A stretch of 10,528 bases of DNA from a bacterium. Lineage in GTDB: Bacteria > Cyanobacteriota > Vampirovibrionia > Gastranaerophilales > Gastranaerophilaceae. Under the pieces are notes generated by a model, which was given only the letters and a program-made list of their open reading frames with translations, was not told the origin of the DNA and did not search any database. This document shows positions 1 to 5,680 of this stretch, piece after piece; position 1 is the first letter of the stretch, and every line of letters begins with the position of its first letter. The stretch lies in NCBI GenBank assembly GCA_017995595.1, contig JAGOIO010000027.1:1-10528 (forward strand), written 5' to 3'. The position numbers and the translations under genes are program-made.

Positions 1-36
1 CCAATTTCTATATCTGTCATAATTCTGAAATCTCAT
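1..36 (-). CDS. possible 5' end of a truncated gene at the left edge
   Basis: Downstream of the ATP-grasp gene on the minus strand, two overlapping ATG-started frames run open to the window edge. One starts at base 36 and reads MRFQNYDRYRNW; the other starts at base 20 and reads MTDIEI. Neither has a good Shine-Dalgarno sequence, and too little is visible to choose between them or name a product. The short distance to the ATP-grasp stop codon (47-49) would fit a second gene of the same operon. This is an inference; the stretch could also be non-coding. Confidence 0.22.
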   Translation of the reverse strand, partial: MRFQNYDRYRNW

Positions 37-56
37 AGCTATCTATTTAGCTATGA
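33..56. repeat. 9-bp inverted repeat over the ATP-grasp stop codon
   Basis: TCATAGCTA (33-41) and TAGCTATGA (48-56) are perfect inverted arms around a 6-nt loop. The hairpin spans the stop codon of the ATP-grasp gene (47-49). No T-run follows on either strand, so it does not look like an ordinary intrinsic terminator. It could be an mRNA 3'-end stem or chance in AT-rich DNA. Confidence 0.35.
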
Positions 57-1225
57 ATTTTGGATTTAAAGTTTATGAAATTATGCATATCTAGTTGCAA
101 AATTTTTGTAATTTCTTTTTTATCTGTTACGCTTCCAAACAATATTGCAAACATTGGCTTATTCATATAATCAATTTCTCTGAAATTTAGAATATTTGAA
201 AATTCTTTTTTTAATTCTTCAAACATAAATTCTTTAATATCTGATTTATTAATATCTTGAGGAGTTTCCGCCATTGCAAAATAATATTCTTCATTTCCTT
301 TTTTAGATAATATGTTTGTCCAATCAGGTTTTTCTTGATTGAAAAAGTATTCATAAATGTTTATTCCGTATGCGTAATATGCCAAATCTGTAGTACACCA
401 GCCTGCAAATCTCATTGGATTTATTTCTACAGGAATAATCTCCCCGTTATCTTTTTTTATTAATTCAATGTGCATTGGAAAATTATTTAAGTTTGTTATT
501 TCTCCGATTTTTGCAAGTACGCTTTCAAAATCAACCAAATTTTCATTGATAATTTCTTTTGATGATATATAAGCTCTATCACTTACATCTTCTGCACTTA
601 CAAACGGGTGTTTAAATATATTCAAAATGACAGCTTCACCTTGATTGTTGTAATATGCATCAATTGCAAATTCCGTTCCTTTGATAATTTCTTCAATTAT
701 AAATTTTGAAGAATTTACAACTTTTTGAGGAAATAATTTTGAAAAACTCTTGACTTCATTCTTAATTGTGGACAAAACTTCTTTCCACTCCGTATCTGAA
801 TTAACTTTATGAACTCCCAAGCTTAAAAATCCGACAGCCGGCTTTATTATAAATGGCATTTTTATTGAATTTATATCAATGCTGTCAAGTTCTTCAAGGG
901 AAAGTTCTTTGAACATAAAGTTTGGATAAATTGGAGCGATTAACTTTCTAAATTCGACTTTATCTTTGAAAACCTCAATAGCTTTTGAAAGATTTGTGTT
1001 TTCAAAATTAGATAAAACCCAATCAATAGAATTTTCGGAATTAGAATAAAAATTCAACTCCTCTTTGTTTTTGAAAAAGTCAATGGCTGTATCTTTTTCA
1101 ATCAAGTTTAAGTTAAAATTCTTAGAATATTTTTTTGCAACTTCATTATTTAATACGGCAAACTGATTGCTTTCAAGGGTTTTGAGTAGCAATTCTGATA
1201 CGTAGGGTTCTTCTAATATAAACAT
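47..1225 (-). CDS. ATP-grasp domain protein (ligase or carboxylase of unknown substrate)
   Basis: This 392-aa protein has the layout of an ATP-grasp enzyme, a family that activates a carboxylate as an acyl-phosphate with ATP and joins it to an amine, thiol or similar nucleophile. The first ~95 residues form a pre-ATP-grasp region. Next comes the ATP-binding lysine strand MPFIIKPAVGFLSLGV (K128), then the adenine-contacting stretch IIEEIIKGTEFAIDAY (E178-E179, E185). The metal-binding end is MHIELIKKDNG followed by VEINPMRFAGW (E254, E267, N269). These are family motifs; the substrate cannot be read from the sequence. The ATG start is supported by AAAGGA (about 1232-1237) with good spacing. 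The C-terminal ~90 residues are unassigned. The gene follows the SprA-related gene in the same direction across a 108-bp gap, so it may have its own promoter. A cytoplasmic location is likely because no signal peptide or membrane segment is seen. Confidence 0.8.
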   Translation of the reverse strand: MFILEEPYVSELLLKTLESNQFAVLNNEVAKKYSKNFNLNLIEKDTAIDFFKNKEELNFYSNSENSIDWVLSNFENTNLSKAIEVFKDKVEFRKLIAPIYPNFMFKELSLEELDSIDINSIKMPFIIKPAVGFLSLGVHKVNSDTEWKEVLSTIKNEVKSFSKLFPQKVVNSSKFIIEEIIKGTEFAIDAYYNNQGEAVILNIFKHPFVSAEDVSDRAYISSKEIINENLVDFESVLAKIGEITNLNNFPMHIELIKKDNGEIIPVEINPMRFAGWCTTDLAYYAYGINIYEYFFNQEKPDWTNILSKKGNEEYYFAMAETPQDINKSDIKEFMFEELKKEFSNILNFREIDYMNKPMFAILFGSVTDKKEITKILQLDMHNFINFKSKIHS

Positions 1226-1310
1226 TTTCTGTCCTTTCGACTAATACTATTATGTAATAATAATACTATAAAGTAACAGAAAAATTTCCTTATATATCAA
1301 AAATGTAAAG

Positions 1311-1329
1311 TTATAAAATCTTTTTATAA
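1311..1329. repeat. AT-only 8-bp inverted repeat just after the SprA-related gene
   Basis: TTATAAAA (1311-1318) and TTTTATAA (1322-1329) are perfect arms with a 3-nt loop, starting 5 bp past the stop codon of the minus-strand SprA-related gene. With no G-C pairs it would be a weak terminator at best. It may only reflect the AT-rich intergenic region. Confidence 0.25.
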
Positions 1330-1333
1330 GAGA

Positions 1334-2167
1334 TTAAGCAACCTGAGATTTTTCCTCATTTTTAGAGGAATTTGATGGAATATTAGAAAATTCATTATCT
1401 ATGTCGTCGGTTTCTTCATTATCTCCATAAATACTTTGTGAAGAATTAGATGCATCTTCAGCACCGTATGCATTTTTCGCATTTTTTTGAGCAAGTTTTT
1501 GTCTTGCATCAGCAATTATTTTGTCAGCTCTTGCTGCAACAGAGCGGTCTTGAGCAGAAGGTTCAGCAGGAGCAAGTGCAGAAGCTTTCATCGCCTGAGC
1601 ATTTTTAATATTCTCTTCAGGGTCATCAGATTCTGAAAACGTAATATTGACTTCTCCTCCAATGGCATAACGATTTCCGTCAGGTCCTGTTTGGTATGTA
1701 TAAGAAGGTGCAGTTGTGCTAAGACCTCCGGCTGCGGCTCTATGTGCAGCTTCGTGAGTTCTGACTTCTTGGTCTCTGGCTTTTAATTCTCGCACTTCTT
1801 CTTTTTCTGCATCAGTTAACTCCCCGCTATCTTTATTATCTGATGTGTTGTTTTCAGTTGAATCACTTTTTGTTGTTTTAGGTAATTCCGTTGACTCTGT
1901 TTCTGTTGAATGTCCATAAGATATTTCTGGTTGAGTATCTTCAGCTTTTTGTGTTGTAGAAGAATCTTTTTCAGAATTATATAGCATCATAGCTGTATTT
2001 GAAATAGAAACGTTGTATGCAGGGTCGTTGGAATTTTCTTCATCTTTTGATTTTTTTGCATTAGAATCTGCCTCTACATTTTGGGTTGTAGAGGTTTCTT
2101 GTATAGACCTGTAATACGATTTTATTTCATCGTTATCCGAATACTCTGAAATTCCTGAAATCAACAT
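1334..2167 (-). CDS. SprA-related putative zinc metalloprotease (CJM1_0395-type)
   Basis: This 277-aa protein carries the conserved core of the SprA-related family, annotated in many bacteria as putative metalloprotease. Residues ~115-230 contain LKARDQEVRTHEAAHRAA, with the HExxH-type zinc motif H138-E139-A-A-H142. The conserved glycine-rich stretch ending IGGEVNI follows (E172 is a candidate third ligand), then a long alanine- and lysine-rich helix to ~residue 228. Residues 1-115 and 232-277 are serine-, asparagine- and acid-rich, low in complexity and probably disordered. No signal peptide or membrane helix is visible. Protease activity is assigned in the family only by motif, and the cellular role is not established. 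The chosen ATG has no Shine-Dalgarno sequence; a strong extended -10 promoter sits 6 nt upstream of it, so translation is probably leaderless. The next in-frame Met pair is at residues 60-61, also without clear support. Confidence 0.85.
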   Translation of the reverse strand: MLISGISEYSDNDEIKSYYRSIQETSTTQNVEADSNAKKSKDEENSNDPAYNVSISNTAMMLYNSEKDSSTTQKAEDTQPEISYGHSTETESTELPKTTKSDSTENNTSDNKDSGELTDAEKEEVRELKARDQEVRTHEAAHRAAAGGLSTTAPSYTYQTGPDGNRYAIGGEVNITFSESDDPEENIKNAQAMKASALAPAEPSAQDRSVAARADKIIADARQKLAQKNAKNAYGAEDASNSSQSIYGDNEETDDIDNEFSNIPSNSSKNEEKSQVA

Positions 2168-2173
2168 AATAGC

Positions 2174-2202
2174 ATTATAACATATTGAGCAAACGCTCGC
2201 AA
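2174..2202 (-). promoter_or_regulatory. sigma70 promoter of the SprA-related gene, predicted leaderless
   Basis: Read on the minus strand: -35 TTGCGA (2202-2197), a 17-bp spacer and -10 TATAAT (2179-2174), preceded by the extended-10 TG (TGTTATAAT). Only six bases (GCTATT) separate the -10 box from the ATG at 2167, so the usual start site, 6-8 nt past the -10, falls on or next to the A of ATG. The spacer and -35 contain GAGC-GTTT-GCTC, a small inverted repeat (2186-2197) that could serve as an operator; that role is speculative. Confidence 0.8.
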
Positions 2203-2252
2203 GGGTAATTCAAAAAAATTGCAATCTTTTTAAACATTTATATATTAAAAAA

Positions 2253-2326
2253 TACCCCTGATTGGATTCGAACCAACGACGCACAGCTTAGGACGCTATC
2301 GCTCTATCCATCTGAGCTACAGGGGC
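2253..2326 (-). tRNA. tRNA-Arg (anticodon CCU)
   Basis: Read on the minus strand, the cloverleaf closes fully. The acceptor is GCCCCTG/CAGGGGT with a G-U first pair, and the D-stem is GCTC/GAGC. The anticodon stem is ATAGC/GCTGT around loop GTCCTAA, giving anticodon CCT. The T-stem is GTTGG/CCAAT around TTCGAAT. The discriminator base is A and CCA is not encoded. Six T residues follow directly (2252-2247), a likely termination or trimming signal. The tRNA reads the rare AGG codon. The 5' end lies directly against a 111-bp tandem repeat that contains copies of its first 19 nt, so the promoter must lie inside or beyond that array. Position 32 is G, less common than a pyrimidine, but the rest of the fold is intact. 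Confidence 0.95.
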
Positions 2327-2350
2327 TTTTTTGTAAATTCAATTTTCATG

Positions 2351-2364
2351 TCAGATGGATAGAG
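2351..2364 (+). repeat. anti-D-arm segment, copy 1
   Basis: TCAGATGGATAGAG here is the same 14-nt sequence as tRNA-Arg nt 12-25 but on the opposite strand, so it is an inverted repeat of 2302-2315 with a 35-nt gap. In a minus-strand transcript this segment reads CTCTATCCATCTGA and could pair perfectly with the D-arm of the tRNA just downstream. It could instead pair over 8 bp with the D-arm fragment of the upstream copy (2419-2426). Confidence 0.85.
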
Positions 2365-2378
2365 ATTAATCTAAATAT

Positions 2379-2417
2379 AGTTGAACTTTTACTCGCAGTC
2401 TCGTAAAAGCTTCAACT
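2379..2417. repeat. long hairpin in repeat copy 1
   Basis: AGTTGAACTTTTAC (2379-2392) is complementary to GTAAAAGCTTCAACT (2403-2417) over 14 bp with one bulged base (2410); the loop is 10 nt. The same hairpin recurs in copy 2, where the bulged base differs. No T-run follows on either strand, which argues against a simple intrinsic terminator. It would be a stable structure in any transcript of the tRNA leader. Confidence 0.85.
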
Positions 2418-2461
2418 GCCATCTGAACTACAGGGGCTTTTTTGTAAATTCAATTTTCATG

Positions 2462-2475
2462 TCAGATGGATAGAG
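2462..2475 (+). repeat. anti-D-arm segment, copy 2
   Basis: This is the second copy of TCAGATGGATAGAG in inverse orientation to the tRNA. Its partial partner in the third copy is CCATCTGA (2530-2537), 8 bp. The 14-nt match to the real tRNA D-arm is retained, although it lies about 136 bp from the tRNA 5' end. Confidence 0.82.
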
Positions 2476-2489
2476 ATTAATCTAAATAT

Positions 2490-2528
2490 AGTTGAACTTT
2501 TACTCGCAGTCTCGTAAAAGTTTCAACT
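2490..2528. repeat. long hairpin in repeat copy 2
   Basis: AGTTGAACTTTTAC (2490-2503) pairs with GTAAAAGTTTCAACT (2514-2528), with the bulged base at 2521. It is identical to the copy 1 hairpin apart from that bulge, so the only change in this part of the unit leaves the stem unaffected. Confidence 0.85.
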
Positions 2529-2583
2529 GCCATCTGAGCTACAGTGAATGAACTTTTTCCCAGATATCTAAATTTACACCTAT

Positions 2584-2612
2584 ATTTTATCACAAAGATT
2601 TTTGATGATTAA
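2584..2612 (-). promoter_or_regulatory. candidate promoter for the tRNA-Arg leader
   Basis: Minus strand: a weak -35 TTAATC (2612-2607), a 17-bp spacer, and -10 TAAAAT (2589-2584) with an extended TG (TGATAAAAT). It is the best match I see upstream of the repeat array. If used, the precursor would start near 2577 and carry a leader of about 250 nt through both repeat units before the tRNA. A start inside the repeat is not excluded, but no convincing box was found there. Confidence 0.4.
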
Positions 2613-2652
2613 ATTTTTAAGCTTTGATTAGATTAATGCCTTAAATATAGGA

Positions 2653-2680
2653 TTGGGCATACTGTTTTATGTGCTATAAT
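2653..2680 (+). promoter_or_regulatory. promoter of the TPR/matrixin gene, predicted leaderless
   Basis: TTGGGC (2653-2658), a 16-bp spacer, and an extended -10 TGCTATAAT (TATAAT at 2675-2680). The ATG at 2688 follows after only 7 nt, so the predicted transcript begins at or one base before the start codon and cannot hold a Shine-Dalgarno site. The layout matches the promoter of the divergent SprA-related gene about 500 bp away. Confidence 0.75.
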
Positions 2681-2687
2681 ATCTCTT

Positions 2688-3980
2688 ATGAAAAAGCTTA
2701 TTCTAAGTATTTTATTATCTGTATTTATTTCGTCATCTGCTTTCGCCGGTGATTATTATACTGTTGGAATAAATTGTTATAACCGTGGGTTATACGACAA
2801 AGCAATTCAAAATCTTGAGCATGCCGTAAGGATTAGTCCAAAAAATGTTAATGCTCGTTACTATCTTGCTCAAGCCTATCTTGCTGAAGATATGATTCAA
2901 GATGCACAAGAGCAGTATTCAAGAATAATTCTGCTTTCTCCTAATTCAGAAGCTGGAAAGCTATCGCAAAAAGGTATTTATGTTATCGAACAGGCTTATC
3001 GTGATGCGGAAAGTCCGTCTAAAAAGGCTACCGCTTCTTCTTCAGAAAATTATTTAGCCTATGTTATTGAAAATCCTTCTTCTATAAAGCGATGGGCTGT
3101 TTTTCCTATATCTGTCTATATTGAACAAAATAAGCATAGAAATCTGGCTATTCAGGCTTGTAATCAGTGGGCGACAAAAACAGGCGTAGTTAAATTTAAT
3201 TTTGTAACTTCTTCTAATGCTCAAATTACAATTAAATTCCAAGATTCGCTTGAATCTAATTCAACTAAAGAAAACTTTTTAGCAGGAACTTCAAAACCTT
3301 ATTACAAGGGTGATGATATAATTAAATATGATGTGAAAATTCTTATGATTGACCCTTCAACAAAAGTTCCGCTTTCAGATAATATGGTCTATTTTACAGT
3401 TTTGCATGAACTTGGACACGCTTTAGGGTTTAAGGGACACAGTCCTGTTAAAGAAGATGTTATGTATGCAAGTGCTACCTCTGCTAAAACTCAGCTTACG
3501 CAACGAGATATAAATACAATGAAAATGTTGTATGGGTATGATAAAAAAACTCTTATTGCTATGCTCAAAGGCTCGGGTGATGTTGGTTTATCCGAAGCTT
3601 TAAGTTACGTTAAAAAATTTCCTAATAGAGCTATAAGTTGGGAAAATCTCGGTGATGCTTATAAATCCAGAAATCAATATACTAAAGCCATAGAAGCTTA
3701 TAAAAAAGCTGTTTCTGTAGAACCTGATAAGGCAGATGCTTATGCACTTTTGGGTAATGCGTATGCTAAAGTAAATGAGTTCTCTAATGCTTATCCTATT
3801 GCTCGAAAAGCTTGTGATTTAGATAAAAAAAATATATCTTACGTTTATCAGTTAGCTGAAATTTGTACTAATAACGGGCAAAGAGCTGTCGGGTTATCTT
3901 ATATAAATCAGTACATTAAGGCTAATCCTGAAGCTGCTGGCGATGCAAAATTAATTAGGTTGCGAAATATGATGTTTTAA
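2688..3980 (+). CDS. secreted TPR and matrixin-like zinc metalloprotease
   Basis: This 430-aa protein begins with a clear Sec signal peptide: KK, a hydrophobic core, then SSAFA with cleavage predicted after A20. Residues ~23-100 form two or more TPR units (GLYDKAIQNLEHAVRISP; DMIQDAQEQYSRIILLSP). Residues ~125-285 are a matrixin/metzincin-like peptidase with HELGHALGFKGH (H240, E241, H244, H251) and a Met-turn VMYA (M259). A second TPR block covers ~315-420. It probably acts in the periplasm or outside the cell, with the TPRs binding partners or substrates. The third histidine is one residue later than in classic HExxHxxGxxH. No Shine-Dalgarno sequence precedes the ATG; the promoter -10 is 7 nt upstream. 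It converges tail-to-tail with miaA, only 10 bp apart, with no GC-rich terminator between them. The substrate is unknown. Confidence 0.85.
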   Translation: MKKLILSILLSVFISSSAFAGDYYTVGINCYNRGLYDKAIQNLEHAVRISPKNVNARYYLAQAYLAEDMIQDAQEQYSRIILLSPNSEAGKLSQKGIYVIEQAYRDAESPSKKATASSSENYLAYVIENPSSIKRWAVFPISVYIEQNKHRNLAIQACNQWATKTGVVKFNFVTSSNAQITIKFQDSLESNSTKENFLAGTSKPYYKGDDIIKYDVKILMIDPSTKVPLSDNMVYFTVLHELGHALGFKGHSPVKEDVMYASATSAKTQLTQRDINTMKMLYGYDKKTLIAMLKGSGDVGLSEALSYVKKFPNRAISWENLGDAYKSRNQYTKAIEAYKKAVSVEPDKADAYALLGNAYAKVNEFSNAYPIARKACDLDKKNISYVYQLAEICTNNGQRAVGLSYINQYIKANPEAAGDAKLIRLRNMMF

Positions 3981-3990
3981 TCATTAATAA

Positions 3991-4869
3991 TTAATCATCT
4001 AAAAATTTCCAATTTATTAAAGGATTTCGCCTAAACCATGTAATTTGTCGTTTTGCGTAGTGTCTGGAATTTTGTTTAATAAGTTTAACAGCTTCTTCAA
4101 AATCTATCTTTTTATCTAAATATTCAATCAGTTCTTGATATCCTATTGTATTTAATAATGTTGGAATCCTTCCATGCTTTTTTAAAAGTGTTTCAGTCTC
4201 TTTTAGCAAGCCTTTCTCAAGCATTATATCAACTCTTTTGTCAACTCTTTCATATAAAAGTTCTCGGTTATGAAAATTCAGACCTATCCATTCTACGTCA
4301 AATTCAGGTTCTTTTTTCCCTGCTATTTCGGACATAGGTTTGCCTGTTGCATTTGCAACTTCTAACGCTCTTATTATTTTTACTTTATTATTATAATGAA
4401 TTTTTTCTGCACTTTTTGCATCAATTTTTTGAAGTCGTTTATATAATTCTTCGCAACTATATTCTTCAAGTTTTGCTCGATATTCAGGATTTGCTTCTAC
4501 TCTTGGTAAGTCATAATCTTCAAGCAAAATTCTGAAATATAAACCTGTTCCTCCTGCAATAATAGGAGTTTTACCCTTACTTGCAATTTCTCTTATAGCA
4601 TTCTTTGCCATATCACAAAAATCTGCTACGGAAAAATCATATTCAGGTTCAACGACATCTATCAGATAATGTTTTATGCCTTGTCTCTCTTCAATAGTCG
4701 GTTTTGCCGTTGCTATGTCATATTCTTTATAGACAAGTCTTGAATCTGCAGAAATTATTTCTCCGTTAATCTTCTTTGCTGTCGCTATCGCAAGAGCTGT
4801 TTTCCCCGTCGCCGTTGCTCCCGTTATTGCTATTACTTTCTGTTTTTTTCTCGGTGTATTCGCTGTCAT
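3991..4869 (-). CDS. miaA: tRNA dimethylallyltransferase MiaA
   Basis: MiaA transfers a dimethylallyl group to N6 of A37 in tRNAs that read codons starting with U, in the cytoplasm. The 292-aa product is near normal length. It has the P-loop GATATGKT (G17-T24), the catalytic-region ISADSRLVYKEYDIATAKP, GGTGLYFRILLEDYD, and the C-terminal signature IGYQELIEYL followed by SRHYAKRQITWFRRNP. The ATG lies 11 codons before the first P-loop strand, which is normal, so the start is credible. It begins inside the upstream membrane-protein gene, giving a 104-bp overlap in a different frame. No Shine-Dalgarno sequence is seen upstream, so translation is probably coupled to the upstream gene. The gene is last in a three-gene minus-strand operon. 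Confidence 0.97.
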   Translation of the reverse strand: MTANTPRKKQKVIAITGATATGKTALAIATAKKINGEIISADSRLVYKEYDIATAKPTIEERQGIKHYLIDVVEPEYDFSVADFCDMAKNAIREIASKGKTPIIAGGTGLYFRILLEDYDLPRVEANPEYRAKLEEYSCEELYKRLQKIDAKSAEKIHYNNKVKIIRALEVANATGKPMSEIAGKKEPEFDVEWIGLNFHNRELLYERVDKRVDIMLEKGLLKETETLLKKHGRIPTLLNTIGYQELIEYLDKKIDFEEAVKLIKQNSRHYAKRQITWFRRNPLINWKFLDD

Positions 4870-5671
4870 AATATAAAAATATTAACACAATAATATATAC
4901 GAAGAAATAAAAATATAAAAGCATAGCAAAAAAGTATAAAATTGAATTTCCGCCTGCTAGTGCATTAATTAACGATATAATAAAGTTTAGGCACGAAATA
5001 TATATAAATAATACTATAGCTCCAAAAGGTTTTATAATTATATTTTTTAAAGAAATGAAAAAAGCCTTAAATGGATTTTTTGTATTATAAATAACTTGCG
5101 GACTCCAAAACATTGTAATAAATGAAAACAATGTTGCAGCTCCTAAAAATAAGAAATTCCAAGCATTTAATTTTATCAAATCTTGTTTTGATAAAGATGT
5201 AACCAAATGCTTTGTCGCTTCTGTAGTTGCAAGTGAGACTTTTAACTGAGCAAGGCTAAGTCCGATTTTGCCTATAAAGTGCATTCCGATAAAATATATT
5301 GTAATTCCGAATATCGCCAATAGCACAAGGTAAAATATAAATCCGCCAAGTGCAGGTATAAAATATTCACCTATTCCAACAGGAAATTCTTTTAATAAAT
5401 CGAAAGAAGCCTTAGATTTTTCTTCTTCAATATAAAAGTCTTTTTTGTCCAAATTAATGGCACTTTTTACCATATATAACCAGCCTGCCCAAAAAGCTGA
5501 AATCATTAAAATAACGGTAACCAAAAGAAGTACAATAGCTTGTATATTTTCAGGAGTTGTTTTGGCAAATCCCAAATATATACTAAATATCAATAAACAT
5601 AGTACCAACGGAATTGTTAAAACTATATTATCATTTGTTATCGAAAAAGCTTTGCGGAAATATTTAATCAT
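4766..5671 (-). CDS. six-helix membrane protein of unknown function
   Basis: I do not recognise the family with confidence. The 301-aa product has about six hydrophobic segments (approx. 16-36, 43-68, 106-131, 172-189, 212-238, 244-268), with a short charged N-terminus. The stretch WSPQVIYNTKNPFKAFFISLKNI resembles the loop-plus-amphipathic-helix pattern seen in several DUF-type polytopic proteins. The last ~34 residues are hydrophilic and rich in Ser, Asn, Gly and Asp. They are encoded entirely inside the start of miaA in another frame, so the membrane core ends almost exactly where miaA begins. A strong ribosome site (AAGGGGG, 4 nt before the ATG) overlaps the stop codon of the upstream DUF2229-like gene, showing tight operon packing. 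It is probably an inner-membrane protein; transport or envelope roles are only guesses. Confidence 0.8.
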   Translation of the reverse strand: MIKYFRKAFSITNDNIVLTIPLVLCLLIFSIYLGFAKTTPENIQAIVLLLVTVILMISAFWAGWLYMVKSAINLDKKDFYIEEEKSKASFDLLKEFPVGIGEYFIPALGGFIFYLVLLAIFGITIYFIGMHFIGKIGLSLAQLKVSLATTEATKHLVTSLSKQDLIKLNAWNFLFLGAATLFSFITMFWSPQVIYNTKNPFKAFFISLKNIIIKPFGAIVLFIYISCLNFIISLINALAGGNSILYFFAMLLYFYFFVYIIVLIFLYYDSEYTEKKTESNSNNGSNGDGENSSCDSDSKED

Positions 5672-5680
5672 ATTGCCCCC

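Larger units (their letters stand above)
2308..2544. repeat. 2.1 tandem copies of a 111-bp unit built from the tRNA-Arg 5' end
   Basis: Copy 1 is 2308-2418, copy 2 is 2419-2529, and a 15-bp partial third copy is 2530-2544. Copies 1 and 2 match at 109 of 111 positions; the differences are G2316/A2427 and C2410/T2521. On the minus strand each unit begins with the first 19 nt of tRNA-Arg (the real tRNA uses 2326-2308). Each full unit also has a 14-bp hairpin (2379-2417; 2490-2528) and an inverted copy of the tRNA D-arm (2351-2364; 2462-2475). AGATTAATCT, a 10-bp palindrome, sits between them (2363-2372; 2474-2483). No open reading frame is present. The near-identity suggests recent duplication or strong homogenisation. 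Its origin is unknown to me. Confidence 0.93.

Noticed and set aside
1261..1300. Promoter for the ATP-grasp gene
   Set aside because: TTGATA at 1300-1295 is a fair -35, but no matching -10 lies at 16-18 bp; the TATAGT box is 24 bp away.
2379..2417. Intrinsic terminator upstream of the tRNA
   Set aside because: The 14-bp hairpin is strong, but no T-run follows the stem on either strand.
2419..2437. A second tRNA gene in the repeat
   Set aside because: Only the first 19 nt of tRNA-Arg are present; the anticodon arm, T-arm and 3' acceptor strand are missing.
2308..2544. CRISPR array
   Set aside because: Only two units, each 111 bp and almost identical along the whole length, with no alternation of repeats and unique spacers and no cas gene nearby.
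3981..3990. Terminator between the convergent protease and miaA genes
   Set aside because: The 10-bp gap is AT-only with short palindromic TTAAT steps; no stem with G-C pairs or T-run is present.
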